64,000 nucleotides of DNA from Streptomyces tsukubensis (GCF_009296025.1 NZ_CP045178.1:2542001-2606000); one strand, 5' to 3'. Positions 44,790 through 57,908 are shown, counted from the first letter of the stretch. Program-made: numbers and translations. Notes: generated by a model not told the origin, from the letters alone.

Positions 44790-44827
44790 GGAAGGGCCAG
44801 GACCCGCCCATGGGTCCTGGCCCTTCC
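44790..44827. terminator. Bidirectional terminator between membrane protein gene and valS
   Basis: A perfect 16-bp stem, GGAAGGGCCAGGACCC and its complement, with a six-base loop. It sits between two convergent genes, 27 bases past the valS stop. Upstream are two CGGCGACACGCG-AAGGGCC repeats whose right copy forms the 5' arm. Confidence 0.85.
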
Positions 44828-44854
44828 GTCGTCCGTCGGGCACCTCGGGGGTGG

Positions 44855-47476
44855 TCAGCCCTGCGGCAGCCTCTCGATCTGCTGCTTGAGGCGGGCGATG
44901 TCCTCGTCGGCCTTGCCGAGACGGCCGCGGATCTTGTCCACCACCTGGTCGGGGGCCTTGGCGAGGAACGCCTCATTGCCGAGCTTGGCGGTGGCCTGCG
45001 CCTTCTCCTTCTCGGCGGCGGCGAGGTCCTTGGTGAGCCGCTTGCGCTCGGCGTCGATGTCGATGGCGCCGGACAGGTCGAGCGCGACCTGGGCACCGGC
45101 CACCGGCAGGGTCGCCGTCGCCTGGAAGGCGTCGCCCTCCGGCTGGAGCCGCAGGAGCTGCCTGATGGCCGGCTCGTGCGCGGCCAGCCGCGTGCCTTCG
45201 AGAGCGAGTCTGGCGGGGACCCGCTGACCCGGCTGGAGGCCCTGGTCGGCGCGGAAGCGGCGGACCTCGGTGATCACCTGCTGAAGCGTCTCGATCTCCT
45301 GCTCGGCGGCCGTGTCCCTGAAGCCGGAGTCCTTGGGCCACTCGGCGATCACGATCGACTCGCGCCCGGTGAGCGTCGTCCACAGCGTCTCCGTGACGAA
45401 GGGGACGACCGGGTGGAGCAGCCGCAGCGTGACATCCAGGACCTCGCCGAGGACCCGCCTGGCGTCGTCGGCCGGCTGGCCGCCCGCCTGGAACGTGGTC
45501 TTGGACAGCTCCACGTACCAGTCGAAGACCTCGTCCCACGCGAAGTGGTAGAGCGCGTCGGACAACTTGGCGAACTGGAAGTCCTCGTAGTAGCCGTCGG
45601 TCTGCTCGACGACCTCGTTCAGCCGGGAGAGGATCCAGCGGTCGGCTGCGGAGAGGCGCTCGACGGGCGGGAGTTCGCCCTCGATGGTCGCGCCGTTCAT
45701 CAGGGCGAACCGGGTGGCGTTCCAGATCTTGTTGGCGAAGTTGCGGGACGCCTGGACCCAGTCCTCGCCGATCGGGACGTCCGTGCCGGGGTTGGCGCCG
45801 CGGGCCAGCGTGAAACGCAGCGCGTCGGAGCCGTACTTGTCCATCCAGTCGAGCGGGTCGACGACGTTGCCGAAGGACTTCGACATCTTCTTGCCGCGCT
45901 CGTCACGGACGAGCCCTGTCAGGGCGATCGTCTTGAAGGGGGCCTCGCCGTCCATCACGTAGAGGCCGAACATCATCATCCTGGCGACCCAGAAGAAGAT
46001 GATGTCGTGGCCGGTGAGCAGGACGTCGGTCGGATAGAACTTCTCAAGGTCGGGGGTCCGCTCGGGGCCGCCGAGCGTGGAGAACGGCCACAGGCCCGAG
46101 GAGAACCAGGTGTCGAGGACGTCGTTGTCCTGCGTCCAGCCCTCGCCCGTCGGCGGCTCCTCGTCGGGGCCCAGGCAGATGACCTGGCCCTCGGGGCCGT
46201 ACCAGACGGGGATGCGGTGGCCCCACCAGAGCTGGCGCGAGATGCACCAGTCGTGCAGGTTGTCGACCCAGTCGAAGTAGCGCTTCGACATCTCCTGCGG
46301 GTGGATCTCCACGCGGCCGTCGCGCACGGCGTCACCCGACGCCTTGGCCAGCGGGGCGACCTTGACCCACCACTGCATGGAGAGACGCGGCTCCACGGTG
46401 GTGCGGCAGCGCGAGCAGTGCCCCACGGAGTGCGGGTAGGGGCGCTTCTCCGCGACGACTCGGCCCTGTTCGCGCAGGGCGCCGACGATCGCGGAGCGCG
46501 CCTCGAAACGGTCGAGCCCCTCGAAGGGTCCCGGCACGGTGATGACACCGCGCTCGTCCATGACGGTCAGCGCCTCCAGGTCGTGGCGCTGGCCGATGGC
46601 GAAGTCGTTGGGGTCGTGCGCGGGCGTCACCTTGACCGCGCCCGTACCGAACTCGGGGTCGACGTGGGCGTCCGCGACGACCGGGATGGTGCGGTCGGTC
46701 AGCGGCAGCTTGATGCGCTTGCCGATGAGGTGCGCGTACCGCTCGTCGTCGGGGTGGACGGCGACCGCGGTGTCACCGAGCATCGTCTCGGCGCGGGTGG
46801 TGGCCACGACGAGGGTGTCGTCGCCCTCTCCGTACGTCAGCGAGACCAGCTCGCCGTCGTCCTCCTGGTAGTCGACCTCGATGTCGGAGATGGCCGTCAG
46901 ACAGCGCGGGCACCAGTTGATGATGCGCTCGGCGCGGTAGATCAGCTCGTCGTCGTACATCTTCTTGAAGACGGAGCGCACCGCGCGGGAGAGGCCCTCG
47001 TCCATCGTGAACCGCTCACGGGACCAGTCGACGCCGTCGCCGAGGCGCCGCATCTGGCCGAGGATCTTGCCGCCGTACTCCTCCTTCCACTGCCAGACGC
47101 GCCGCACGAACTCGTCGCGGCCCAGGTCCTGGCGGGACTTGCCCTCCTCGGCGAGCTGCTGCTCGACCTTGTTCTGGGTGGCGATGCCCGCGTGGTCCAT
47201 GCCGGGCAGCCACAGGGTCTCGAACCCCTGCATCCGCTTGCGGCGGGTGAGGGCGTCCATCAGCGTGTGCTGGAAGGCGTGGCCCAGGTGCAGGGAGCCT
47301 GTGACGTTGGGCGGCGGGATGACGATCGTGTACGGGGGCTTCTCGCTCTTCGCGTCGGCGGTGAAGTAACCGCGCTCTACCCACTGCTCGTACAGCTTCC
47401 CCTCTACCTCGGCCGGCGCGTACTGGGTCGGCAGTTCGGGAGTGGTCGCTGGGGTGGGTGCAGAGTTCTCGGTCAC
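44855..47476 (-). CDS. valS: Valyl-tRNA synthetase
   Basis: A class I aminoacyl-tRNA synthetase of 873 residues that charges tRNA-Val. The HIGH motif is HLGH at 63-66 ([15 protein letters not shown]) and the KMSKS loop [10 protein letters not shown] is near 527. A C-terminal coiled coil ([20 protein letters not shown]) ends the protein. GTG 47476 gives VTENSAPT; the frame is open to 47542 without better signals. I see no T-box in the short leader. Confidence 0.97.
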   Translation of the reverse strand: MTENSAPTPATTPELPTQYAPAEVEGKLYEQWVERGYFTADAKSEKPPYTIVIPPPNVTGSLHLGHAFQHTLMDALTRRKRMQGFETLWLPGMDHAGIATQNKVEQQLAEEGKSRQDLGRDEFVRRVWQWKEEYGGKILGQMRRLGDGVDWSRERFTMDEGLSRAVRSVFKKMYDDELIYRAERIINWCPRCLTAISDIEVDYQEDDGELVSLTYGEGDDTLVVATTRAETMLGDTAVAVHPDDERYAHLIGKRIKLPLTDRTIPVVADAHVDPEFGTGAVKVTPAHDPNDFAIGQRHDLEALTVMDERGVITVPGPFEGLDRFEARSAIVGALREQGRVVAEKRPYPHSVGHCSRCRTTVEPRLSMQWWVKVAPLAKASGDAVRDGRVEIHPQEMSKRYFDWVDNLHDWCISRQLWWGHRIPVWYGPEGQVICLGPDEEPPTGEGWTQDNDVLDTWFSSGLWPFSTLGGPERTPDLEKFYPTDVLLTGHDIIFFWVARMMMFGLYVMDGEAPFKTIALTGLVRDERGKKMSKSFGNVVDPLDWMDKYGSDALRFTLARGANPGTDVPIGEDWVQASRNFANKIWNATRFALMNGATIEGELPPVERLSAADRWILSRLNEVVEQTDGYYEDFQFAKLSDALYHFAWDEVFDWYVELSKTTFQAGGQPADDARRVLGEVLDVTLRLLHPVVPFVTETLWTTLTGRESIVIAEWPKDSGFRDTAAEQEIETLQQVITEVRRFRADQGLQPGQRVPARLALEGTRLAAHEPAIRQLLRLQPEGDAFQATATLPVAGAQVALDLSGAIDIDAERKRLTKDLAAAEKEKAQATAKLGNEAFLAKAPDQVVDKIRGRLGKADEDIARLKQQIERLPQG

Positions 47477-47631
47477 GCCGACCAGTTTAGAGGTGACACC
47501 GAGCGGTTCCGAAACCGGAATCTTGATAACGGTGTGATGCACCGAACCCCATGGCCTGCCTCTCTCCTTCAGGATGTCGTAGGCGTGCCCCTCGGACAGG
47601 GACGCGCGGACAACGGAGGGACCGAACGTTC

Positions 47632-48705
47632 ATGAGCGACAACCAGCCGGGCCCGTACGGCGACCCGCCGCGGCAGCCGGGGCCGTACGGCCCCGGCCCC
47701 TACGGGCAGCCGCCGCAAGGACAGCCCCGGCCCGGCTACGGACACCCGGCACAGCCGCCTCAGGGCGCCCCGGGGCCGTACGGACAGCAGCCAGAACCGT
47801 ACGGGCAGCAGCCAGGTCCGTACGCCCCGCAGCCGGGTCCGTACGCCCCGCAGGCCGGTCCGTACGCCCCGCAGCCGGGCCCCTATGGACAGCCAGGTCC
47901 CTATGGACAGCCAGGTGCCTACGGGCAGCCTGGCACCTACGGGCAGCAGCCTCCTCCCCCGCCCGGCGGGCCCAAGAAGAAGCGGACGGGGCTGATCGTC
48001 ACCGTCGCGGGGGTGGTGCTGGTCGCCGCCGTGGGTACCGGCGTGTACTTCGCCACCTCAGGCGCGGACGGCAAAGACGGCAAGAGCGGGCGGGGCGCGG
48101 TGGCCGACGGCGGCACGGGCTCATCCGTCAAGGACGACGGCCCGCACAAGCTGACCGCACCCGCGACGGTGCTCGGTGGCGAGTACCAGCAGAGCAGGAG
48201 TGGCGGCCAGGAGACGATCCTCACCGAGAAGGACCTGAAGGACGCCGAGGCCTGGGGGATCAAGAACCCCAAGGACATCGGCGCCAACTACCAGTCGGGC
48301 CTGGACGACCCGGCGAAGCTGAAGCAGTTGACGTACGGCGGGGTCTACGGAGAGATCGCCGACCCCGAGAAGGCCGTCGACACCATGTTCGCCGCGGTCG
48401 AGGCGGAGAACAAGGGCACCGACAACGGCGAACTGGTCGGCTCCCCGAAGGAGTACAAGCCCGCGGGGCTCGGGGACGCGGTCATGAAGTGCCAGGAGGT
48501 GAGAGTCCCCACGCAGGACATGGGGCCGTCCTACACGGGCCCCGACGAGTTGCGGAACTCGGTCTGTCTCTGGGGCGACCACAGCACCATCGGTCTGGTG
48601 GTTCCGACGGACCTGGCCGCTTTCGTGAAGGGCGAGGGCACCAGCCCGGAGGCTGCGGCGGAACTCTCCGCCGAACTCCGCGCCGACGTACGCGTCAAAC
48701 TCTGA
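47632..48705 (+). CDS. Pro/Gly/Tyr-rich membrane-anchored protein
   Basis: 357 residues. The first 110 residues are tandem GPYGQQP and GPYAPQP repeats (DNA repeats at about 47800-47945). A basic KKKR stop and a membrane helix follow (LIVTVAGVVLVAAVGTGVYFA), then an extracytoplasmic domain of about 200 residues without recognised motifs but with two Cys (MKCQEV, NSVCLWG). ATG 47632 has GGAGGG eleven bases upstream. Divergent from valS. This is a common Streptomyces layout of unknown function. Confidence 0.82.
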   Translation: MSDNQPGPYGDPPRQPGPYGPGPYGQPPQGQPRPGYGHPAQPPQGAPGPYGQQPEPYGQQPGPYAPQPGPYAPQAGPYAPQPGPYGQPGPYGQPGAYGQPGTYGQQPPPPPGGPKKKRTGLIVTVAGVVLVAAVGTGVYFATSGADGKDGKSGRGAVADGGTGSSVKDDGPHKLTAPATVLGGEYQQSRSGGQETILTEKDLKDAEAWGIKNPKDIGANYQSGLDDPAKLKQLTYGGVYGEIADPEKAVDTMFAAVEAENKGTDNGELVGSPKEYKPAGLGDAVMKCQEVRVPTQDMGPSYTGPDELRNSVCLWGDHSTIGLVVPTDLAAFVKGEGTSPEAAAELSAELRADVRVKL

Positions 48706-48833
48706 CCCAGGATCCACGCTCCACGCCTGCCAGCCCCGGCGCACCGCAGGGTGGTCGTAGACGGCGACGCGTATGAGGGAGGGCCCCGGTCCAATGACCG
48801 GGGCCCTCCCTCATACGGTGACTGCGCCGTCGG

Positions 48834-50120
<1,287 letters not shown>

Positions 50121-50218
50121 GAGGTGCTTCCCCTTCGCCTGGGAGACGCTCGCGTAAGCGACTCCTGGTGCCTCATATCCGACGGTACCTTGCCTGGCCC
50201 CCGGTTCGGGCCCCCCTT

Positions 50219-50247
50219 GGCGGGGTTCGCTCTTCGCGAGCCCCGCC
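50219..50247 (-). terminator. Terminator after clpP1-clpP2
   Basis: GGCGGGGTTCGC pairs with GCGAGCCCCGCC (one G-U pair) around a five-base loop, 42 bases past the clpP2 stop and before clpX. Confidence 0.75.
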
Positions 50248-50288
50248 GAGAGGAGGCACAAGGTGCTTCTGCCCGGGTCCTTGGGGGG

Positions 50289-50963
50289 TCAGGCGGCCCT
50301 GGCCCCACCGATCTGACGGGGCGTGATGACCTGGTCGACCAGCCCGTACGCGAGGGCGTCGTCGGCCGTGAGGATCTTGTCACGCTCGATGTCGTCCCTG
50401 ATCTTCTCGATCGGGGTCGTCGAGTGCTTGGCGAGCATGTCCTCCAGCTGACTGCGCATACGCAGGATCTCGTTGGCGGCGATCTCCAGGTCGGAGAGCT
50501 GCTCACGGCCCGTCTGGCTGGACGGCTGGTGGATCAGCACACGCGCGTTCGGCAGTGCCATGCGCTTGCCGGGGGCACCGGCGGCCAGCAGCACGGCGGC
50601 GGCGGAGGCCGCCTGGCCCATGCAGACCGTCTGGATCTCCGGCTTCACGAACTGCATCGTGTCGTAGATGGCCGTGAGGGCCGTCATCGAGCCGCCGGGG
50701 CTGTTGATGTAGATGGAGATGTCACGGTCCGGGTCCATCGACTCCAGGCACAGGAGCTGCGCCATGACGTCGTTGGCCGAGGCGTCGTCGATCTGCACGC
50801 CGAGGAAGATCACACGCTCCTCGAAGAGCTTCGCGTACGGGTCGTACTCGCGCACGCCCTGCGAGGTGCGCTCGACGAAGCGCGGGACGATGTACCGGGA
50901 CTCGACCTGAGGGCCTGTGTAGAGGCCGCTGGCGGAGTTGTTGTCCATGGGAGTGTTCACCAT
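50289..50963 (-). CDS. clpP2: ATP-dependent Clp protease proteolytic subunit 2
   Basis: 224 residues. The catalytic triad is Ser120 (MGQAASAAA), His145 (VLIHQP) and an Asp near 195 (ERDKILTAD). It forms the mixed tetradecamer with ClpP1. The N-terminus is longer than in ClpP1 and probably processed. Starts ATG 50963, GTG 50960 and ATG 50948 are all close; I keep the longest. 57 bases downstream of clpP1, same operon. Confidence 0.96.
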   Translation of the reverse strand: MVNTPMDNNSASGLYTGPQVESRYIVPRFVERTSQGVREYDPYAKLFEERVIFLGVQIDDASANDVMAQLLCLESMDPDRDISIYINSPGGSMTALTAIYDTMQFVKPEIQTVCMGQAASAAAVLLAAGAPGKRMALPNARVLIHQPSSQTGREQLSDLEIAANEILRMRSQLEDMLAKHSTTPIEKIRDDIERDKILTADDALAYGLVDQVITPRQIGGARAA

Positions 50964-51020
50964 CCTGGTGGCGTTCTGGGAGGTCTGGATCGGGCTGGAC
51001 GAGTGGCGTTCGCCGGGGGA

Positions 51021-51638
51021 TCAGGCCCCGGTGCCGCCGCCGCCCGGCACTCCCGAGGCGGCGGAGATGATCTCGTCGATAAGGCCGTACTCCTTGGCCT
51101 CCTCGGCGGTGAACCAGCGGTCGCGGTCACCGTCGCGGATGATCGCCTCCACCGTCTGACCGGAGTGGTGAGCGATGATCTCGGCCATCCGCTTCTTGGT
51201 GCGCAGCAGATACTCGGCCTGGATCTTGATGTCCGAGGCGGTGCCCGCGATACCGGCGGAGCCCTGGTGCATGAGGATGTCCGTGTGCGGCAGCGAGAAG
51301 CGCTTGCCGGCGGAGCCGCCCGTCAGCAGGAACTGCCCCATGGAGGCGGCCATACCCATGCCGATGGTGATGACGTCGTTCGGGATGTACTGCATGGTGT
51401 CGTAGATCGCCATGCCGGCCGTCACCGAGCCGCCGGGGCTGTTGATGTAGAGGTAGATGTCCTTGGAGGGATCAGCGGCGAGAAGCAGCATCTGCGCCGT
51501 GATCTTGTTGGCGATGTCGTCGTCCACCTGCTGGCCGAGGAAGATGATTCGCTCGCCGAGCAGCCGGCTGTAGACCTGGTCGCCGAGGCCGCCACCGTTG
51601 AAAGGCTCGCCAGCGGCGGAGGGCATCAGATTCGTCAC
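51021..51638 (-). CDS. clpP1: ATP-dependent Clp protease proteolytic subunit 1
   Basis: 205 residues with the triad Ser99 (GMAASMGQF), His124 (ILMHQG) and Asp near 173 (DGDRDRWFT). Serine protease subunit needed for normal Streptomyces development. GTG 51638 has AGGTGG upstream. First gene of clpP1-clpP2, with a ClgR-type box about 170 bases upstream. Confidence 0.96.
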   Translation of the reverse strand: MTNLMPSAAGEPFNGGGLGDQVYSRLLGERIIFLGQQVDDDIANKITAQMLLLAADPSKDIYLYINSPGGSVTAGMAIYDTMQYIPNDVITIGMGMAASMGQFLLTGGSAGKRFSLPHTDILMHQGSAGIAGTASDIKIQAEYLLRTKKRMAEIIAHHSGQTVEAIIRDGDRDRWFTAEEAKEYGLIDEIISAASGVPGGGGTGA

Positions 51639-51797
51639 GTATCCACCTGCTCGTCGTGTGCGACGGCGCCGGGCCGTCTAGCGTCTTCTGCTGAGGGCCG
51701 GGGCCCTTCGTCCTCGCCGCGTCTCGGCGGCGTGTGGGGACTCCCCTGCCCTCGTAGTTATGGACCCTAACGCGCGGCCACGCGGAGGCCATCCCGC

Positions 51798-51821
51798 ACA
51801 GCGAACTGTTCGCTGTGAGCG
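51798..51821 (-). promoter_or_regulatory. ClgR-type operator upstream of clpP1
   Basis: GTTCGC-TGTGA-GCG at 51808-51821 matches the GTTCGC-N5-GCG site described for the regulator ClgR on Streptomyces clpP1 promoters. It overlaps a perfect inverted repeat, CACAGCGAAC-t-GTTCGCTGTG (51797-51817). The site predicts activation of clpP1P2 by ClgR. Confidence 0.7.
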
Positions 51822-52007
51822 CAGGTTCCGCCCGGTGGGTGCGGTGGGGGCGCAAGGCGGCGTGCGCTGCGGTTTCCGTGCGCTGTCCGGTACGGCGAGG
51901 AGGCCCGCGGGCCGTCCCCCGGCGCCCCTGACGGCCGGTGCCGGGCCGGGGTACGCGCCCCCCGCGTCTCCCCCGCGCGGAGCGGGTGCCGATCGCGCGG
52001 GGATGGA

Positions 52008-52040
52008 CGAAGGGCCCCGGGCACAGCCCGGGGCCCTTCG
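52008..52040 (-). terminator. Terminator of tig
   Basis: A perfect 14-bp stem, CGAAGGGCCCCGGG / CCCGGGGCCCTTCG, with a five-base loop, 22 bases past the tig stop. Confidence 0.85.
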
Positions 52041-52062
52041 TCTCGAAGTACCGGCCGGAGGC

Positions 52063-53460
52063 TCAGGCCTCGGCCTTCTTCTCCTCGGACTCCGACTCGG
52101 CGGGAGCCTCGGCGTCGGCCTCGACGGCCTCGGTCGCGGTCTCCTCCTCGTCGTCGGCGAGGTCGACGACCTCACCGTTGGTGTCCTTGACCGTGACGGC
52201 CTCCACGACGACCGCGAGGGCCTTGCCGCGGGCGACCTCACCGACGAGCATCGGCACCTGGCCGCCCTCGACGACGGCCTGGGCGAACTGGTCGGGGCTC
52301 ATGCCGGAGGAGGAGGCACGCCGCATGAGGTGCTCGGTGAGCTCCTCCTGGCTGACGTTCAGCTTCTCCTTCGTGACCAGCTCGTCAAGGACGAACTGGG
52401 TCTTGATGCCCTTGATCGCCTGTTCCTTGGTCTCGGCCTCGAACTCCTCGACCGTCTTGCCCTGGATCTCCAGGTACTTGTCGAGGTCCAGGCCCATCTG
52501 GCCGAGCTGGTGGTGCTCAAGGTTGTGCTTGCGGGTGCCGACCTCGTCCTCAAGCAGCTTCTCGGGAACGGGCACCTCGACCAGTTCGAGCAGCTTGTCC
52601 AGCACACGCTCCTGGGCCTGCGTCGCCTGGTCGTACTGCTTCATGTTCTCCAGCCGCTTACGGCTGTCGGCCCTCAGCTCTTCGAGGGTGTCGAACTCAC
52701 TGGCCAGCTGGGCGAAGTCGTCGTCCAGGGCCGGCAGCTCACGGGCGGCGACCTGGGACACCTTGACGGTGACCTCGGCCTCCTTGCCCGCGGCGGAGCC
52801 GCCCTTCAGCTCGGAGGCGAAGGTGGCCTCGCCACCGGCCTCCAGGCCCTTGACGGCGTCGTCGATGCCGTCGAGCAGTTCGCCGGAGCCGATGGTGTAC
52901 GACACGTCGTTGGCGAGCCCGTCCTCCAGGACCTCGCCGTCGACCTTGGCCTCCAGGTCGAGCGTCACGACGTCGCCGTCCTCGGCGGCACGCTCGACCG
53001 GCGAGGTGGACGCGAAGCGGTCGCGCAGCTCCTCGACGGCCTTGTCGACGTCCTCTTCTGTGACCTCGACGGCGTCGACCTCGATCTCGATGCCGGAGTA
53101 GTCCGGGATCTCGACGGTCGGCCTGACATCGACCTCGGCGGTGAAGGAGAGCAGTTCGCCGTCCTTCAGCTCCTTGATGTCGACCTCGGGCTGCCCGAGG
53201 ACGTTCAGCTCACCCTCGTTGACCGCTTCGGTGTAGAACTTCGGGAGCGCGTCATTGACGGCCTCCTCCAGCACGGCGCCGCGACCGAACCGCTGGTCGA
53301 TGATGCGGGCCGGGATCTTGCCCTTCCGGAAACCCTTCACCGTGACCTGCTGGTTGATCTTCTTGTACGCCGCGTCGAGGCTGTCCTTGAGCTCCTCGAA
53401 GGGCACCTCGACAGTGAGCCGAACCCGGGTCGGGTTCAGGGTCTCCACGGCGCTCTTCAC
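52063..53460 (-). CDS. tig: Trigger factor
   Basis: A ribosome-bound chaperone and peptidyl-prolyl isomerase, 465 residues. The N-terminal ribosome-binding domain contains the signature loop [12 protein letters not shown]. The FKBP-like domain is in the middle ([22 protein letters not shown]) and a long helical C-terminal domain follows, with an acidic tail ([18 protein letters not shown]). GTG 53460 has AAGGAG eight bases upstream. Upstream of clpP1 as in other bacteria, but with its own terminator. Confidence 0.97.
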   Translation of the reverse strand: MKSAVETLNPTRVRLTVEVPFEELKDSLDAAYKKINQQVTVKGFRKGKIPARIIDQRFGRGAVLEEAVNDALPKFYTEAVNEGELNVLGQPEVDIKELKDGELLSFTAEVDVRPTVEIPDYSGIEIEVDAVEVTEEDVDKAVEELRDRFASTSPVERAAEDGDVVTLDLEAKVDGEVLEDGLANDVSYTIGSGELLDGIDDAVKGLEAGGEATFASELKGGSAAGKEAEVTVKVSQVAARELPALDDDFAQLASEFDTLEELRADSRKRLENMKQYDQATQAQERVLDKLLELVEVPVPEKLLEDEVGTRKHNLEHHQLGQMGLDLDKYLEIQGKTVEEFEAETKEQAIKGIKTQFVLDELVTKEKLNVSQEELTEHLMRRASSSGMSPDQFAQAVVEGGQVPMLVGEVARGKALAVVVEAVTVKDTNGEVVDLADDEEETATEAVEADAEAPAESESEEKKAEA

Positions 53461-53633
53461 GGTTCGGTCTCCTTGTGGCTGACTTCTTTGGGTACTGCGC
53501 GGCCGCACCGCCGTGCGGACCGGCCGATGGGGGCCCGGTTGTACAGACACGTACGACAGACACGCAGACACACGGGCACGCAGCTTGCATAGTAACCGTG
53601 CGAAGGAGGAGACCCACAATGCGATCTTGCTGG

Positions 53634-53710
53634 TGGTCGGGGTGGCCGGATTCGAACCGACGACCTTCCGCTCCCAAAGCGGACGCGCTACCAAGCTGCG
53701 CCACACCCCG
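53634..53710 (-). tRNA. tRNA-Pro (TGG)
   Basis: A complete cloverleaf: acceptor CGGGGTG / CACCCCG, D arm GGCGCAGCTTGGTAGCGC, anticodon loop CTTTGGGAG (TGG), and T arm GGTTCGAATCC. Discriminator A and an encoded CCA end it at 53634. Confidence 0.96.
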
Positions 53711-53848
53711 TTGGTGCGACACGAAGGGTACATGCCCGCAGGCCACCCGGCGCACGCACTCCCTCGGCGACGCGACGGGTGTGCGACGGACCCCCTGGAC
53801 CCGCTACGATGCTTCTCGTGCCGCGGTCAGTGACCTGCGGCGCTCTGT

Positions 53849-53922
53849 GCGGGCGTAGCTCAATGGTAGAGCCCTAGTCTTCCAAACTAGCTACGCGGGT
53901 TCGATTCCCGTCGCCCGCTCCA
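53849..53922 (+). tRNA. tRNA-Gly (TCC)
   Basis: A complete cloverleaf: acceptor GCGGGCG / CGCCCGC, D arm GCTCAATGGTAGAGC, anticodon loop TCTTCCAAA (TCC), T arm GGTTCGATTCC and encoded CCA at the end. Divergent from tRNA-Pro. Confidence 0.97.
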
Positions 53923-54206
53923 CACGGCTCAGGGCCAGGTCAGAGGGGTTCCCCTCGGATCTGGCCCTGATGCGTTCCCCGGCCTCGCCGCCCGGCCGCG
54001 GCCGCCCCGGCACATGTCCTGGCGTACGCGTTCCGGTTCGCGGCTTCCCGACTCCCGACTCCCCGGTTCTCGGGTTTCCCGACTCCCGGGTTCCCGCCCC
54101 TCCGGTCGCCTCGGACGGATCCCCCCGGAGGAGACACCCCGCGCCGCGAAGCGGCGGCGGCGGCGGCGGCGGCGCGGGGAACGTGCCGGCGCTCCCCGCG
54201 CTCCGC

Positions 54207-54401
54207 TCAGAAGCTGATGCCGTTGATCGTGTCCGCTATCGAGCTGAGGAAGCGCTGGATCGACGGCGCCATGCCGCTCGACGCGAGGAAGAAGCCGAAG
54301 AGTATCGCCACGATGGCGGGTCCGGCCTTGATGGAGCCTCCGCGGATCAACACCACCAGGATGATCGCTAACAGCAGCACCACAGACAGTGAAATGGCCA
54401 C
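54207..54401 (-). CDS. Small hydrophobic membrane protein
   Basis: 64 residues from GTG 54401: two hydrophobic stretches (SLSVVLLLAIILVVLIRG and AGPAIVAILFGFFLASSG) and a polar end. It resembles small conserved Streptomyces membrane proteins of unknown function. The ribosome binding site is weak (AGGG, about 12 bases away). Confidence 0.7.
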   Translation of the reverse strand: MAISLSVVLLLAIILVVLIRGGSIKAGPAIVAILFGFFLASSGMAPSIQRFLSSIADTINGISF

Positions 54402-54922
54402 AACTGATCACACCCTAGGTCGGTCCGCTCCCGGCCCGGGGGCAACGATTCCGCGCCCCCGCCAGAACCATCGTGCCACCAACCGGCCCCGGTCATGCGG
54501 AACGTGACGCATCGTCGGCCACGCGTTCGCCGGACCCGATCGGGTGAAGATCCCTTGGGGGGCCTGAACCCATCGCCCCCGTACCGGAATCCACGGGGTG
54601 TCTCCGACCCTCATTTCGGCTTGATCGTTTCCATAGCCACACAGTGTGTTCGCCAGGAATTCGAATTACGCACACCGATGCGTCACCTCACGACATACGC
54701 GTCCGCAAAATCACAATGAGACGTACATTTCACCGGTGTCACCCAGAGGTGTTATGCACTGTTTAAGCCGGACGAACCGGGGCATTGGCGATGATTCTCC
54801 CTGCACTGATCCGCACATTCCTCCGTGCCCATCCAGCAAAATCCGGGGTACCCGCACCGTATTGGCAAAAGTGGAGTTGAGCGTTTTTACGGATTCCCTC
54901 GGACGACGCTAAGGTGCCTCCA
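54402..54922. other. AT-richer spacer without a clear gene
   Basis: About 520 bases upstream of the acyltransferase leader. From about 54600 to 54900 the base composition is clearly less GC-rich than its surroundings. Short frames exist but none has coding character. It probably carries the acyltransferase promoter. Confidence 0.4.
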
Positions 54923-55002
54923 ATGTTTTACGCCGCCTCGATGCCGGCAGACGCGATGGACCCCCGGGCCGTCCCGCCGAAGATCTGGCGGGAGGACCCG
55001 CG

Positions 55003-55006
<4 letters not shown>
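54923..55006 (+). CDS. Possible leader peptide overlapping the acyltransferase start
   Basis: A 27-residue frame from ATG 54923 (MFYAASMPADAMDPRAVPP...) whose TGA overlaps the acyltransferase ATG by four bases (ATGA). AAGG lies about ten bases upstream. The overlap suggests translational coupling, but the coding nature is unproven. Confidence 0.35.
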
Positions 55007-56304
<1,298 letters not shown>

Positions 56305-56337
56305 CCGTTCCGTCGCGGTGGCGCGGCACCCCTTGTT

Positions 56338-56374
56338 GGGCCCGGTTCTGGAGCGTGACTCCAGGACCGGGCCC
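56338..56374 (+). terminator. Terminator of the acyltransferase gene
   Basis: A 16-bp stem, GGGCCCGGTTCTGGAG / CTCCAGGACCGGGCCC (one G-U pair), a five-base loop, then TTCTCGTTT. Confidence 0.85.
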
Positions 56375-56428
56375 TTCTCGTTTCACACGGGCAACACTTT
56401 CCCCATCAACCCTTTGCTAGGCTAAGTA

Positions 56429-56455
56429 TTGACTGTTTCTTGACTGTTTCTTGAC
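56429..56455 (+). repeat. TTGACTGTTTC tandem repeat before the antiporter gene
   Basis: TTGACTGTTTC occurs twice head to tail (56429-56439, 56440-56450), and TTGAC begins a third time at 56451. Each unit resembles a -35 box, but the third copy also contains the TTG that opens the antiporter frame. Confidence 0.75.
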
Positions 56456-57737
56456 TCACAGGAGGGTCGGGCCCATCGGACACGCAGAGACCCTGATCGC
56501 CATGGGTGGCGCTTTCCTCGCCGCCGCCGTCCTCGCCCGCCTCGGCGGGCGCATCGGACTCCCCACCATTCCCCTCTTCATCCTGGCCGGGATACTCCTC
56601 GGCCCCCACACCCCGGGCGTCGTCCTCGTCTCCCACCCGCACGACCTGGAGATGCTGTCCGCGCTCGGGCTCGTGCTGCTGCTCTTCTATCTCGGCCTCG
56701 AATTCCATCTGGACGACCTCAAGACCGGTGGGCGCCGGATGGCCCTGGCCGGAGGCGCCTACCTGGCCCTGAACGTCGGCGCCGGCCTCGGCTTCGGATT
56801 CGCCCTCGGCTGGGGCACCTCCGAGGCTCTGGTCCTCGCCGGAGTGCTCGGCATCTCGTCGTCCGCGATCGTGACCAAAGTCCTGGTCGACACCGGGCGG
56901 CTCGGCAACCCCGAGACCAGACCGATCCTCGGCATCATCGTCGTCGAGGACGTCTTCCTCGCCCTCTATCTGGCCGCCCTCCAACCGATCCTGTCGGGCT
57001 CCGACAGTGTGGCCTCGGCCGTCATGGACGGCGGGAAGGCCTTCGGCTTCCTCCTGCTGCTGGCTCTCGTGGCCCGCTTCGGGACGCGCGTGATCGGCAA
57101 GCTGATATCGACCCGCGACGACGAACTGCTGGTCATCTCCTTCCTCGGCGCGGCCGTTCTCGTCGCGGGGGTCTCCGAGTGGTTCGGCGTCGCGGACGCG
57201 ATCGGCGCCTTCATGGTCGGGCTGATGCTGGGCAGCACCACCTCCGGCAAGCGGATCATGAAGCTGGTGCATCCACTGCGGGACGCCTTCGGCGCGATCT
57301 TCTTCTTCGCCTTCGGACTCTCCATCAACCCCGGTGATCTGCCCGTCGTCCTGTGGCCCGTCCTCGCCGCGGTGGCACTCACCTTTGTGATGAATGTCCT
57401 CGCAGGTCTCGCCGCGGGGCGGATCTACCGGTTCGGGCCTCGACCCTCGGCCAATATCTCCACGACCCTCCTCGCGCGCGGAGAGTTCGCCCTCATCCTC
57501 GCCACGATGGCCGCCACGGCCGGACTGGACGATCGGCTCTCGCCCTTCATCGCCGGATACGTGCTGTTGCTGGCCGTGCTGGGACCACTCGCCGCCGGCC
57601 GCTCGCACTGGCTGGCACGGCTGTTGCCTGGCGGCCGGGACGCGGGACGCGGCGGCGGGGGCCCAGTCGCGGGATCGGGCTCCACGAGAGACGGCGCTCA
57701 AGAAGGGCGGGTCTCCCTGGAGAAGGTGCCCGCCTGA
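56451..57737 (+). CDS. Cation:proton antiporter (CPA2/KefB-like)
   Basis: A polytopic transporter of about 428 residues with 11-12 membrane segments. Family features include IGLPTIPLFILAGILLGPHTPG, LLLFYLGLEFHLDDL and LGISSSAIVTKVLVD (the Na/H exchanger core), and FGVADAIGAFMVGLMLG. It lacks the RCK domain. It exchanges K+ or Na+ for protons, so it serves ion and pH balance. The start is unclear: AGGAGGG lies after TTG 56451 and before ATC 56475, and the first ATG is at 56502. Confidence 0.88.
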   Translation: MTHRRVGPIGHAETLIAMGGAFLAAAVLARLGGRIGLPTIPLFILAGILLGPHTPGVVLVSHPHDLEMLSALGLVLLLFYLGLEFHLDDLKTGGRRMALAGGAYLALNVGAGLGFGFALGWGTSEALVLAGVLGISSSAIVTKVLVDTGRLGNPETRPILGIIVVEDVFLALYLAALQPILSGSDSVASAVMDGGKAFGFLLLLALVARFGTRVIGKLISTRDDELLVISFLGAAVLVAGVSEWFGVADAIGAFMVGLMLGSTTSGKRIMKLVHPLRDAFGAIFFFAFGLSINPGDLPVVLWPVLAAVALTFVMNVLAGLAAGRIYRFGPRPSANISTTLLARGEFALILATMAATAGLDDRLSPFIAGYVLLLAVLGPLAAGRSHWLARLLPGGRDAGRGGGGPVAGSGSTRDGAQEGRVSLEKVPA

Positions 57738-57908
57738 GGAGGCCGCCCGGGGGCGGCTCCACGCCTCCCCCGGGTGTCGGCCGCCCAGTACACGAGAGTG
57801 CTGGGGCGGCTGAGAGCTGGGGGCTGGGGGCTGCGCGGGGGCAGGTGCCTCAGATGCCAGGAGCCGCAGGGGCATCGGAAGTCTCAGGGACCCCGGCGCC
57901 TCAGGGAC

